The notes below the pieces were generated by a model that saw nothing but the letters and a program-made list of their open reading frames with translations, did no database searches and was not told the origin of the DNA. Of a stretch of 64,000 nt of DNA, positions 10,341 to 21,824 are shown in pieces (the stretch's first letter is position 1; the number at the start of each line of letters is the position of its first letter). This stretch comes from Cladorhizidae sp. MBARI D1340-BT2. Its lineage: Eukaryota > Porifera > Demospongiae > Poecilosclerida > Cladorhizidae. A program made the position numbers and the translations under genes. The stretch is from assembly GCA_028752905.1 (NCBI GenBank), contig JAQNBH010000011.1, positions 36,224,124 through 36,288,123 of the forward strand, in the 5' to 3' direction.

Positions 10341-11597
10341 GTACATCTCACAAATACACGTTTAGTATTGTGAGCAGACTAGATTGCTCACGACCCTATT
10401 GGTTCAACTGTATTGCACTTGCCTCTGATGGGGAAAGGGATGCCCCAAGATGGCTGGAGTCTGGCAAGCACTGAACAGAGTTCACTTGTTCTTGAAAAAG
10501 ATTATTCTTCAAGGACAAGTGAAGTGTGTTCAGTTGCAACACTGTACAATACCTGTTTGCTTAGGCCAGGCTGTTAGCGTGTTCTATGATAGTTCTGACT
10601 TCACTTTTTCTTAGATTCTCTCTATAGCCACTGGCCTCTCACTTCCTTGCTAGTAGACGAATGCTGCAGCAGAATATGGCAGCTGATATTGGTACACCAC
10701 GTGAGCAAGCTAGATCGATTGTGATCTTTTTAAGCTTGTGGACCTTTTCCAAAGCATTGACAACCTGCTTAGTCAGCTCTCAAGGCTCCTATTACAGATG
10801 CACCGCGCGGGTTTTCTGTACACAAGTGTATTTATGGAATTGACCAATTTTCGAGTGTTTTACCGAATCGAGAAACGGATCAGTTGTGGCAGTGTAGTGG
10901 ACAGTTTGGAGTCTTCTGGTAAAATTATGAGGAAGGAACATATTGTGTGTGAGTGTGTGTGAGTGTGTGTAGTGGAGAGGTGACATACATAGATACAAGA
11001 TGAAGATGAAATTTCATGGTTTGGGGGGCTGCTGCCTGCTGGTTTACTAACTTTGCGAAGAATTTGAGGATTGTTTGAAGTATTGTAGGAGTCAGAACCA
11101 GCCAAGACATTGTTTATGATACTAAGAAGCTATCAAAGTGAGTTTTAGCTGCGATATAAACTTTGGGTTTCCCCCCCCCCGCGCCATTTTAAAATGAGGG
11201 TGTGGTCAAACCATTATAGGGACTGCAACCACACTCCCTGATATTTTGGGAGATGGGTGTACAGTAGTGGTAGAGATCCATGCGGCCGTGTGGGACAATA
11301 CCAACCCACCCATTCATCTTCCCTACGTGGATGTGCTTCACTCGCTAATTATATAAGTATTTGGAATGAGATGACCTTTGACCCATTCTCACCATCCATC
11401 TTAGAGTTGGTATTCAACCATTCTACATGTAGATTCACAGTAGTGTCGATCCTTTACCCAGTTCTTAGTTTATCTGTCCTTATATTCTACTCCATGTCTC
11501 TCTTCCTTCGCTCTTTTCCTCTCTTACCTTCACATATGCAATCTCCCTCCTTTTCCTCTAGTTCTCTGTAATATTAAACACTTCCTTTGCTGTGTAG
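10341..11597. other. Rest of intron 1, with one copy of a diverged dispersed repeat
   Basis: No exon found. From about 10760 to 11225 the sequence resembles 14430-14835 of intron 3: GAGAAACGGATCAGT versus GAGAAACGGATTAGT, and CCATTTTAAAATGAGGGTG versus CCATTTTAAAATAGGGGT. A C run lies at 11170-11179 and a short GTGTGAGT repeat at 10946-10975. The frames here (10661-10843, 11257-11571) lack support. Confidence 0.6.
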
Positions 11598-11782
11598 GGG
11601 TCGTGCACTATGAAGCTGAACGCCACAGCTGAACTGATACCCATCTCCATGCGTGAATTTAATTCTCTTCACCCCTTCATCCCCGACGAGCAGGCGGTGG
11701 GCTACCAGGAACTGCTGGAGGAGCTCGACAGGGACCTCTGCGAGATCACTGGCTACGACAAATTCAGTTTCCAATCCAACAG
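11598..11782 (+). CDS. GLDC: GLDC exon b
   Basis: The exon encodes 61 residues plus two bases. It opens with the family hallmark [13 protein letters not shown] and ends [19 protein letters not shown] follows directly on HSMTPL of the preceding exon, as in other P-proteins. The acceptor is GTGTAG, phase 0. The donor is GTACTG at 11783, phase 2, so the codon AG|T (Ser) is split across the intron. A 28-bp minisatellite starts within about 10 bp of this donor, so the 5' splice site sits at the very edge of the array. The following exon resumes with the conserved SGAQGE. Confidence 0.95.
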
Positions 11783-11788
11783 GTACTG

Positions 11789-12537
11789 GGGGTGTGGTCT
11801 TGTCTGCATGGGAGTAGGGGTGTGTTCTTGTCTGCATGGGAGTAGGGGTGTGATCTTGTCTGCATGGGGGTGTGGTCTTTTCTGCATGGGAGTAGAGGTG
11901 TGGTCTTGTCTGCATGGGAGTAGGGGTGTGGTCTTGTCTGCATGGGAGTAGGGGTGTGGTATTTTCTGCATGGGAGTAGGGGTGTGGTCTTATCTGCATG
12001 GGATTAGGGGTGTGGTCTTGTCTGCATGGGAGTAGGGGGTGTTCTTGTCTGCATGGGAGTAGGGGTGTGGTCTTGTCTGCATGGGAGTAGGGGTGTGGTC
12101 TTGTCTGCATGGGAGTAGGGGTGTGTTCTTGTCTGCATGGGAGTAGGGGTGTGGTCTTGTCTGCATGGGAGTGGGTGTGTGGTCTTGTCTGCATGGGAGT
12201 GGGTGTGTGTTCTTGTCTGCATGGGAGTAGGGGTGTGTTCTTGTCTGCATGGGAGTAGGGGTGTGGTCTTCTCTGCATGGGAGTAGGGGTGTGGTCTTGT
12301 CTGCATGGGAGTAGGGGGTGTTGTCTACATGGGAGTAGGGGTGTGTTCTTGTCTGCATGGGAGTAGGGGTGTGGTCTTGTCTGCATGGGAGTAGGGGTGT
12401 GGTCTTGTCTGCATGGGAGTAGGGGTGTGGTCTTGTCTGCATGGGAGTAGGGGTGTGGTCTTGTCTGCATGGGAGTAGGGGTGTGATCTTGTCTGCATGG
12501 GAGTAGGGGTGTGGTCTTGTTTGCATGGGAGTATGTC
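11789..12537. repeat. 28-bp minisatellite, about 26 copies, starting at the exon b donor
   Basis: The unit is GGTCTTGTCTGCATGGGAG followed by TAGGGGTGT. The first unit overlaps the 5' splice site region of intron 2. Variants include GTGTTCTTG and TTTTCTGC. Every unit carries TGCATG on the GLDC sense strand. Both strands show long artefactual frames. Confidence 0.96.
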
Positions 12538-13486
12538 CATTAAACATGTTCTGTAGTATCACATCTGCTGGAGTACGAGTTGAATGTTCTAGTCAAAAAA
12601 ATTCAAAAAAATTCAAAAAAATTCCGGCCAACTTTTGGGAGAGAGTCAACTTACACTATATGTATTCCAGTGCTATCACAAGCTCTCCCAAGCCATCCTA
12701 GGATGCTTAACCCCTGGGATGCCCCTGGCCCTAGACATAGCTTTAGCCCTAGACCTAGCCCTAGAACAGAAATCCCCGTAGCCCTGACCCTTGAGTACCC
12801 CTGGCACTAGCCACACCTCTAGTTCTAGCCCTAATGCTGTACGGGTTAGTTAGTCACCCTTACTAGTGAGATCCCGGGGTGGCACAGTTCCAAATACCCA
12901 TGGAATCCCCGGGATGTCCTTAGGAAAGGTGTGGCAATGCTGGACATATATGGTAAAAGCCGTCTTTACTCGGATGCTAAATTATTCATAAGTCCAGACT
13001 GAGTGAATAATGGATGAAGACAAATGCAATAGAGATGTTTCATCGCCACTGAGTTTGGACTAAGGCTTGTTGTGATGGTCTTCTCCACCGTCTGGCTTGG
13101 CAATGACTCCTGCACTATCTGGTGTTGCTGCTCTGCCTCTTCAGATAGGTACATCTCAACTGCCATCAGTCTCCACTAAGATCCTGCGGACTCTGAACTG
13201 TCCTTGTGCAGTGTGAATGTAATTCAAGACAGAATGCAAAATCATTCCACACAATAAGAATTGGAAACTACTTATAGAAGTGGACATCTTGCAATAGTGG
13301 GGGGGGGGGGGTTGGCATTCGAGTACATATCATTCCTGTGTGCATGCACACATGCATCCCGTACACATCAATGTGCTCCCTTCCTCACTCTTCCTCCCTA
13401 CTCCTCCTCCTCCTCCTCCCTACTCCTTCCTCCTCTCCTCCCTTCTCCAATCCCCTGCCACACACACACACACACCTGCCATACAG
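12538..13486. other. Rest of intron 2
   Basis: Three copies of AAAAAAATTC occur at 12593-12622. A degenerate CCCTAG/CCCTGGCC-rich stretch (12690-12835) recalls the 24-bp arrays of intron 4. The acceptor region has a CCTCC tract (13380-13450) and (CA)n (13460-13475). A run of G lies at about 13301-13310. No gene supported. Confidence 0.6.
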
Positions 13487-13688
13487 TGGTGCGCAGGGCG
13501 AGTTTGCCGGCCTCTGCACCATCATGGCCTACCATCGGGACAGAGGCCACCAACACCGCAGGATCTGCCTCATCCCCGCCTCGTCCCATGGCACTAACGC
13601 TGCCAGTGCCCAGATGGCTGGCCTCAGAGTGGTCACCCTCCCCACCGACAGATGTGGGGGCGTACCCCTCGACGTTTTCAAGAAGAAG
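13487..13688 (+). CDS. GLDC: GLDC exon c
   Basis: The exon encodes the end of a split Ser and 67 residues, from GAQGEFAGL to LDVFKKK. The conserved segment [14 protein letters not shown] is the P-protein counterpart of the HGTNPASA motif; it belongs to the PLP-fold large domain in this family. The acceptor CATACAG follows a CA-dinucleotide run (13460-13475) and a long CCT-rich pyrimidine tract (13380-13450). The donor is GTAAAT at 13689, phase 0. The region between the HGTN motif and the next exon aligns only loosely with vertebrate proteins, which is usual for this variable stretch. Confidence 0.94.
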
Positions 13689-13851
13689 GTAAATGTCATT
13701 ACTAGAGCAGTTTTGTTAAGAACTCCGTAACTCTGAACTTGCCCACCTGTTTATGTGATAATCATTCAGGAGTTTGTACTATTGACCTCCAGTGTATATT
13801 GCTACACCACATACATTTAACCACACCTTGTTGTTGTTGTTTAGAGCAGTG

Positions 13852-14125
13852 CAATCTATTAGCTTGTTAGTGTGGTTGTTGTTAGTATTAGCTCGTTAGT
13901 GTGGTTGTTGTTAGTATTGGCTCGTTAGTGTTGTTGTTGTTAGTATTAGCTCGTTAGTGTGGTTGTTGTTAGTATTAGCTCGTTAGTGTGGTTGTTGTTA
14001 GTATTAGCTCATTAGTGTGGTTGTTGTTAGTATTAGCTCGTTAGTGTGGTTGTTGTTAGTATTAGCTCGTTAGTGTGGTTGTTGTTAGTATTAGCTCGTT
14101 AGTGTGGTTGTTGTTAGTATTAGCT
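13852..14125. repeat. 29-bp minisatellite, about 9 copies
   Basis: The unit is GTTAGTGTGGTTGTTGTTAG then TATTAGCTC. A few substitutions (GGCTC, TTGTTG) are seen. It lies in intron 3. Confidence 0.95.
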
Positions 14126-15540
14126 CGAGCAACATTTTTGTTGTTTGAAGTTGTTGTTTTGTATATTTTAGTTGAGTGTTGGAGAACTGCAGCAAGTGTG
14201 AGCTGCAGGGTGTCAGGGCTTTAGACGCACTTTCTACCCTGCTTATTGTACACTACACACACCACACTTGCCTCATCTTGTTGCTATTGTTGACTGTACC
14301 CATGCAAGGTCAGCTGCAGCCTCCTTCAAGGACTTTTTAACAGTTGCACTGGAGTGATCAACCAACCAAGCCGCAGAAGAAACGCGGGTCATTTCTTCTA
14401 ATTATAATACGTCACATGCGATCATTCGCAAACCTGCTGACTGGTCCTTACCGACCACCTTATTCCACAGTTGAGAAACGGATTAGTCGTTGATGTGCAT
14501 TGGAGTTTCTGTGGCACTCGAAGTTCTATAAATAACTAGTTGGACTTATTGTTATGCGGGAGGTGGGAAGAGTTAGGAACATACATCCTGGAAGATGACA
14601 TTAGAGAGAGGTTGGTTTGTGCTGCCTCTTGATTTCCTCAGCAAAGGATTCAAGATGCACTTGAAGTCTTCTTGAGGTACTATTGACTGAAACTGCCACT
14701 TATGGCTAGGATGAGTATCAGCTAAGATGCGAGCTAGGGAATGTGTTGTTGTTGTTGTTGTTGTTTTGGGGGGTTTGGGGGGTGAGTGCCGTCCACCATT
14801 TTAAAATAGGGGTCAAACCGTAGACTGCTAACATTTAGACAACCCTTTACCATAAATTCTGTACACCAGGTGGAATAAAAAGCAGGGTGACACTATTGCA
14901 CCCAGTAACTATGCGTGCACACACTACGGCAGTTAGGAATGTGATAGGAATGTGATAAAAGATGACACACATGGTCAACAATTTCTACTGACAATTTAAA
15001 TGCGGTCAAGAAGCATCTGCAACAGCTTTCACTTGTAATTTTGACTGCCAGCTACTCATGTGCTTGCTGCAGGATATGCCAGCACCACCTTCAGCTCTCC
15101 GGCAAGTCATTTGGGTCAGATGTTTTGACGATCCTTTACCAGATTAAGCCTTCATTTCCCACCCTTTTTCCTAGGCTTCTCAGTGTCTTCAATTGACATT
15201 TTGTACACAAACTTGTTTCTATACTTTTATTATTGTTGTTGTTGTTATTATTTTATTGTTGTTATTGTTGGTATTATTTATTATTATTATATATATAAAC
15301 AAACAAACACATAAAAATGTCGGTCAGGTCGGCTGTCACATGCTTATGATTTATCTTTCTTGTTTTTTTTGATTAGAAATTATATTTTGCGGGCCACATT
15401 TTCACGAGTCCACCCAACGCAACCCTTGCTCCCCTCCAAATTATTACTTATGTGGTGGTAGCGACTTGAATTGGTGTTGCTATTGTCCCTCCCTCCCCCT
15501 CTTGAGCCCGTGTTTACCACCTGTCATGACCACAATGCAG
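14126..15540. other. Rest of intron 3, second copy of the diverged dispersed repeat
   Basis: 14430-14835 is related to 10760-11225 (see that entry). Microsatellites: (GTT)n at 14743-14766 and TTATTGTTG-type at 15225-15295, then CAAACAAACAAACA at about 15298. No exon before exon d. Confidence 0.6.
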
Positions 15541-15657
15541 ATTGAGGAACACCACAAGGACCTTGCGGCTGTGATGATCACTTACCCGTCCACAAGTGGA
15601 GTATTTGAGGATAGTATCCGTGAAGTCTGCGATCACGTCCACCAACATGGGGGACAG
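15541..15657 (+). CDS. GLDC: GLDC exon d
   Basis: The exon encodes 39 residues, [18 protein letters not shown] through VHQHGGQ. The block [12 protein letters not shown] followed by HQHGGQ is diagnostic for glycine decarboxylase P-protein. The acceptor is AATGCAG and the donor GTCAGT at 15658; both ends are phase 0. It is followed by the largest intron of the window (23 kb), which is crowded with tandem arrays. The next coding residues ([11 protein letters not shown]) directly continue the conserved HQHGGQVY.DGANMNA block, so no exon is missing between them. Confidence 0.94.
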
Positions 15658-15767
15658 GTCAGTCTATTTGTTGCAGCAGCACATGGTATAAGTGTAGGGG
15701 GTGGTAGTGTAAGGGGTGTCATTGGGTGCACGTGTGTGTGTTTGTTGGTTTTCTGTTGCTGTGTTTG

Positions 15768-15905
15768 TTGAATTTTCCTTCCTCCTCTCCACCTCCTTCA
15801 ATTAAACCACGTAATTATCATTCCTTCCTCTCCACCTTCAATTAAACCGCATAATTATCATTCCTTTCTCCTCTCCACCTCCTTCAATTAAACCACATAA
15901 TTATC
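15768..15905. repeat. Pyrimidine-rich repeat, 3 copies of 45-60 bp
   Basis: Copies contain CTCTCCACCTCCTTCAATTA, AACCAC.TAATTATC and TTCCT. They lie about 110 bp after the exon d donor. Confidence 0.85.
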
Positions 15906-16072
15906 CTGCTTGTTTTCTCTATTACTGACTTTATTCTGATGTCTGATAAAACAGTTGGTCCACCGCCCCCTCACCCCCCACCCCCTTTTTTCCTGGATGG
16001 AGTTATTGGTTGAAGGTCAACTGAATCTCTAGGTCGGAGGTCAATCCTGTCACAACTCTTAGTTAGCCGTAC

Positions 16073-17101
16073 TCAGAGTGGTGATGAAGTCCTTGCTGAG
16101 AGGCAGAGAGAGCACTCCTGGTCAGAGTGGTGATGAAGTCCTTGCTGAGAGGCAGAGAGAGCACTCCTGGTCAGAGTGCTGATGAAGTCCTTGCTGAGAG
16201 GCAGAGAGAGCACTCCTGGTCAGAGTGGTGATGAAGTCCTTGCTGAGAGGCAGAGAGAGCACTCCTGGTCAGAGTGTTGATGAAGTCCTTGCTGAGAGGC
16301 AGAGAGAGCACTCCTGGTCAGAGTGTTGAAGAAGTCCTTGCTGAGAGGCAGAGAGAGCACTCCTGGTCAGAGTGGTGATGAAGTCCTTGCTGAGAGGCAG
16401 AGAGAGCACTCCTGGTCAGAGTGGTGATGAAGTCCTTACTGAGAGGCAGAAAGAGCACTCCTGGTCAGAGTGGTGATGAAGTCCTTGCTGAGAGGCAGAG
16501 AGAGCACTCCTGGTCAGAGTGGTGATGAAGTCCTTGCTGAGAGGCCGAGAGAGCACTCCTGGTCAGAGTGGTGATGAAGTCCTTGCTGAGAGGCAGAGAG
16601 AGCACTCCTGGTCAGAGTGGTGATGAAGTCCTTGCTGAGAGGCAGAGAGAGCACTCCTGGTCAGAGTGGTGATGAAGTCCTTGCTGAGAGGCAGAGAGAG
16701 CACTCCTGGTCAGAGTGGTGATGAAGTCCTTGCTGAGAGGCAGAGAGAGCACTCCTGGTCAGAGTGGTGATGAAGTCCTTGCTGAGAGGCAGAGAGAGCA
16801 CTCCTGGTCAGAGTGGTGATGAAGTGCTTGCTGAGAGGCAGAGAGAGCACTCCTGGTCAGAGTGGTGATGAAGTCCTTGCTGAGAGGCAGAGAGAGCACT
16901 CCTGGTCAGAGTGGTGATGAAGTCCTTGCTGAGAGGCAGAGAGAGCACTCCTGGTCAGAGTGGTGATGAAGTCCTTGCTGAGAGGCAGAGAGAGCACTCC
17001 TGGTCAGAGTGTTGATGAAGTCCTTGCTGAGAGGCAGAGAGAGCACTCCTGGTCAGAGTGGTGATGAAGTCCTTGCTGAGAGGCAGAGAGAGCACTCCTG
17101 T
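16073..17101. repeat. 49-bp minisatellite, 21 copies
   Basis: The unit is TCAGAGTGGTGATGAAGTCC, TTGCTGAGAGGCAGAGAGAG and CACTCCTGG. The array is highly homogeneous, with a handful of substitutions (GTTGATG, GTGCTG, CCGAGAG) and no length change seen. Confidence 0.97.
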
Positions 17102-17584
17102 GGCTGAGCTCGACAGCTGCCTGTTACATTAACCATCACTTGCGATGTTATCTCGCCTTGAACTACCTCCCAATGAGAGGCCCAAAGAGATCTCGTCCCC
17201 ATTTCCTCCTCGAGCTTTTCGACATATCCCTTCCATAGTCAAGCTCGTTGGGTTGAGCCATGTGGTCTTGTGTTAGATTAGAATGCCAAGCCGGCTGTCA
17301 TGGCGGGGGCTGTTACACCAGTTTATCTCGCTCTCTTTTCTTTTTCTTTGTTGCCCATCTTTCTTGCTTAGTCCTGAGGACTCTGTTACCCTACAGCCTA
17401 TAGCAATGTGTGGAAATAGTCTTCAAAATATTAGTCTTTGTCGTTCTGTTGTTTTCAATGGGAGATATGAATACTTCTATAGTTGTGTGGGCTGTATTTA
17501 CTAAATCAAGATTTTAGAGATACTTCTATTAGCCTTTCTGTCAGAGAGTGCTCTCCACATTGCATACAAGTTTCACACATCACA
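17102..17584. other. Intron 4 unique stretch
   Basis: No exon recognised. A 73-codon frame at 17283-17504 has no recognisable homology and is not called. Confidence 0.5.
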
Positions 17585-19530
17585 TGATCACCATAAGCTT
17601 CCATCTCTGCACCCACAGAGAGCTGCACTCCACTCTCACCAGCATGCTCCACAGAGAGCTGCACTCCACTCTCACCAGCATGCTCCCACAGAGAGCTGCA
17701 CTCCACTCTCACCAGCATGCTCCCACAGAGAGCTGCACTCCACTCTCACCAGCATGCTCCCACAGAGAGCTGCACTCCACTCTCACCAGCATGCTCCCAC
17801 AGAGAGCTGCACTCCACTCTCACCAGCATGCTCCACAGAGAGCTGCACTCCACTCTCACCAGCATGCTCCCACAGAGAGCTGCACTCCACTCTCACCAGT
17901 ATGCTCCCACAGAGAGCTGCACTCCACTCTCACCAGCATGCTCCACAGAGAGCTGCACTCCACTCTCACCAGCATTCTCCCACAGAGAGCTGCACTCCAC
18001 TCTCACCAGCATGCTCCCACAGAGAGCTGCACTCCACTCTCACCAGCATGCTCCCACAGAGAGCTGCACTCCACTCTCACCAGCATGCGAGCTGCACTCC
18101 ACTCTCACCAGCATGCTCCACAGAGAGCTGCACTCCACTCTCACCAGCATGCTCCCACAGAGAGATGCACTCCACTCTCACCAGCATGCTCCCACAGAGA
18201 GTTGCACTCCACTCTCACCAGCATGCTCCCACAGAGAGCTGCACTCCACTCTCACCAGCATGCACCACAGAGAGCTGCACTCCACTCTCACCAGCATGCT
18301 CCCACAGAGAGCTGCACTCCACTCTCACCAGCATGCTCCCACAGAGAGCTGCACTCCACTCTCACCAGCATGCTCCACAGAGAGCTGCACTCCACTCTCA
18401 CCAGCATGCTCCCACAGAGAGCTGCACTCCACTCTCACCAGCATGCACCACAGAGAGCTGCACTCCACTCTCACCAGCATGCTCCCACAGAGAGCTGCAC
18501 TCCACTCTCACCAGCATGCTCCTGCAGAGAGCTGCACTCCACTCTCACCAGCATTCTTCACAGAGAGCTGCACTCCACTCTCACCAGCATGCTCCCACAG
18601 AGAGCTGCACTCAACTCTCACCAGCATGCTCCCACAGAAAGCTGCACTCCACTCTCACCAGCATTCACCCACAGAGAGCTGCACTCAACTCTCACCAGCA
18701 TGCTCCCACAGAGAGCTGCACTCCACTCTCACCAGCATGCTCCCACAGAGAGCTGCACTCCACTCTCACCAGCATGCTCTCACAGAGAGCTGCACTCCAC
18801 TCTCACCAGCATGCTCCCACAGAGAGCTGCACTCCACTCTCACCAGCATGCTCCCACACAGAGCTGCACTCCACTCTCACCAGCATGCTCCTACAGAGAG
18901 CTGCACTCCACTCTCACCAGCATGCTCCCACAGAGAGCTGCACTCCACTCTCACCAGCATGCACCACAGAGAGCTGCACTCCACTCTCACCAGCATGCTC
19001 CCACAGAGAGCTGCACTCCACTCTCACCAGCATGCTCCCACAGAGAGCTGCACTCCACTCTCACCAGCATGCTCCCACAGAAATCTGCACTCCACTCTCA
19101 CCAGCATACACCCACAGAGAGCTGCACTCCACTCTCACCAGCATGCTCCCACAGAGAGCTGCACTCCACTCTCACCAGCATGCTCCCACAGAGAGCTGCA
19201 CTCCACTCTCACCAGCATGCTCCCACAGAGAGCTGCACTCCACTCTCACCAGCATGCTCCCACAGAGAGCTGCACTCCACTCTCACCAGCATGCTCCCAC
19301 AGAGAGCTGCACTCCACTCTCACCAGCATGCTCCCACAGAGAGCTGCACTCCACTCTCACCAGCATGCTCCCACAGAGAGCTGCACTCCACTCTCACCAG
19401 CATGCTCCCACAGAGAGCTGCACTCCACTCTCACCAGCATGCTCCTGGTGGCCTATCTCAATAGCAATAATAAAGCTACAAACTTTTGTGTGGATACTAA
19501 TTGGGCCTAGAGTTTGTGGGATTTTACTTC
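17585..19530 (+). repeat. Dispersed repeat expanded by a 37-bp minisatellite, about 50 copies
   Basis: The tandem part is 17617-19446, with unit CACAGAGAGCTGCACTCCAC then TCTCACCAGCATGCTCC. Several units are 36 bp (CTCCACAG for CTCCCACAG), and one is truncated near 18088. The flanks TGATCACCATAAGCTTCCAT (from 17584) and GGTGGCCTATCTCAATAGCA (from 19446) match 2990-3155. The length variants let three long artefactual frames of about 600 codons run through. Confidence 0.97.
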
Positions 19531-19581
19531 CTTACAGCATCTCCTTGAACTGCAATACCCTTTAATATATGCCCTGTAGTG

Positions 19582-20068
19582 GTCCAAGTGTGTGTGAGTG
19601 TAGGGAGTGCTGCAAGTGTGTGTGAGTGTAGGGTGTGCTGCAAGTGTGTGTGAGTGTAGGGAGTGCTGCAAGTGTGATTGTAGGGAGTGCTGCAAGTGTG
19701 TGCTGGTGTAGGGAGTGCTGCAAGTGTGTGTGAGTGTAGGGAGTGCTGCAAGTGTGTGCTAGTGTAGGGAGTGCTGCAAGTGTGAGTGTAGGGAGTGCTG
19801 CAAGTGTGTGTGAGTGTAGGGAGTGCTGCAAGTGTGTGTGAGTGTAGGGAGTGCTGCAAGTGTGTGTGAGTGTAGGGAGTGCTGCAAGTGTGAGTGTAGG
19901 GAGTGCTGCAAGTGTGTGTGAGTGTAGGGAGTGCTGCAAGTGTGAGTGTAGGGAGTGCTGCAAGTGTGTGTCAGTGTAGGGAGTGCTGCAAGTGTGTGTG
20001 AGTGTAGGGAGTGCTGCAAGTGTGTGTGAGTGTAGGGAGTGCTGCAAGTGTGTGTGAGTGTGCAAGTG
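19582..20068. repeat. 28-bp GT-rich minisatellite, about 18 copies
   Basis: The unit is GTAGGGAGTGCTGCAAGTGT then GTGTGAGT. Shorter 24-bp units lack one GTGT. Confidence 0.95.
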
Positions 20069-20473
20069 TGTTTACCAACTTCAACCTGGTGTAAGAGTGG
20101 GGGGGACATCCTCTCCTGGCCTCAGAAGAGTTATTACAATAATGTCCACAGGATAGTGGGCTTCGCTGGGTGTCATGGAAACATGGGAACTAACAGGGGT
20201 TAATTTATTCTGGCTGCAAGTGCATTTCTTACCCTGCCAATACACACTCACACCCGCTCACACACTCACACACACAGGCTGATATGAGAAGATGCATGGT
20301 ATGTATTTTTGGTTTGGTTCATTCTTGTTGTGCATTTTGTGGTTGGCTGAGAGAAGTGTTGCGCTATCTGTGCACACTGTTACGTGCTACTCACACTCTA
20401 GCTGAAGAGCTTAGAAGTGGAGCAGTCGGCACAACCTTGTGTGGCCCTGCACAAAATACCTCAACTACTGAAA
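20069..20473. other. Intron 4 unique stretch
   Basis: Unique sequence containing short ACACTCACAC repeats at 20244-20278. No supported gene. Confidence 0.5.
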
Positions 20474-20895
20474 GAAATGTGTGCAGCAGATGGAGAGTGG
20501 GCCAAGACCAGCAGGAGCAGAGGCTGAGAGAAATGTGTGCAGCAGATGGAGAGTGGGCCCAGACCAGCAGTAGCAGAGGCTGAGAGAAATGTGTGCAGCA
20601 GATGGAAGGAGGGCCCAGAGCAGAGGCTGAGAGAAATGTGTGCAGCAGATGGAGAGTGGGCCCAGACCAGCAGTAGCAGAGGCTGAGAGAAATGTGTGCA
20701 GCAGATGGAAGGAGGGCCCAGAGCAGAGGCTGAGAGAAATGTGTGCAGCAGATGGAGAGTGGGCCCAGACCAGCAGAGCAGAGGCTGAGAGAAATGTGTG
20801 CAGCAGATGGAGAGTGGGCCCAGACCAGCAGTAGCAGAGGCTGAGAGAAATGTGTGCAGCAGATGGAGAGTGGGGCAGGAGCAGAGGCTGAGAGA
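20474..20895. repeat. ~54-bp minisatellite, about 8 copies with shortened variants
   Basis: The unit is GAGAAATGTGTGCAGCAGAT, GGAGAGTGGGCCCAGACCAG, CAGTAGCAGAGGCT. Variants replace GAGAGTGGGCCCAGACCAGCAG by AAGGAGGGCCCAGAG, giving about 45 bp. Confidence 0.93.
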
Positions 20896-21383
20896 AAAAC
20901 AACACTGTCTTAGCTTTGAATTTAGAAAATAGAGAACCCTGAACGGCACTGACAAGGTGGGAGATGAATGCCGCGAGAAACATACCACAACGTACGTACG
21001 GGCCGTGGCCGTGCAAGGAGAGAAGACAAGTACCCCCTGACCAGCATTGGCAACACCGACAATCTGTGATTTGAGCAGGAAAGCTGAGCAGCAGTATCTG
21101 ATGAGCCAAAGCAAGCTTCCAGGAGGGGGCATGCATATATAATGATTTGCTAATGCAGTGCCAACAACATGAGGATAGGTAGTGTCAGGACTGGCATCTA
21201 CTTCACCATATTCACTGCTGGCACATTGGCTTTCTTAAAAAGACATTCTTGTTTTCCCCTGTGGTGTAATAATTAAATACTGACACTTGGTTCTCAGTTT
21301 TAGTTGTTGCCTAATGAATGAGGAGGAGTGAATGAGGAGGAGTTTATATGTTCATCCTATTCCTTTCCATTAAACAGCTCCAG
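20896..21383. other. Intron 4 unique stretch
   Basis: No gene or repeat family recognised; a short GAATGAGGAGGAGT duplication lies at 21316-21342. Confidence 0.5.
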
Positions 21384-21592
21384 GATGCAAGATTAATCGA
21401 TCAATCTTATGATGGGGGCAATGCAAGATTAATAAATCAGTCTTATGATGGGGTAATTAATAAATCAGTCTTACGTAAGATCAATGTAAGATTAATAAAT
21501 CAATTTATGATGGGGGCAATGCAAAATAAATAAATCAGTCTTATGCAAGACAATTTTATGATGGGGGTAATGCAAGATTAATAAACAGCTTT
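21384..21592. repeat. Degenerate ~36-bp AT-rich repeat, about 6 copies
   Basis: Recurring ATGCAAGATTAATAAATCAG and TCTTATGATGGGGGTA. Units differ by internal deletions. Confidence 0.85.
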
Positions 21593-21824
21593 ATCTGGCT
21601 GTCTCATGGCTAGGGGCTGACAAATAGATATGTCTGCTAAACAGGTTTTGGTGTCCATGGCCGGAATGTTGACACTGCAATCCTGTAGGTTGCTCACCTC
21701 ACCAGACATGTGCTGGAGTATGGCACAAGTGAAGAATTGAAAATTAGCTCCTCAATGAGTATTAGCTTATACTTGGTTCATGGCATGTGTGAGAGTTGCA
21801 ACAGTGAAGCATGCTCTGCTGGTC
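21593..21824. other. Intron 4 unique spacer
   Basis: Nothing recognisable between the AT-rich repeat and the 54-bp array. Confidence 0.5.

Noticed and set aside
17548..19565. Three parallel ~600-codon frames in the 37-bp array
   Set aside because: Frames switch with 36-bp versus 37-bp units and encode cyclic repeats; the array is an expanded dispersed repeat.
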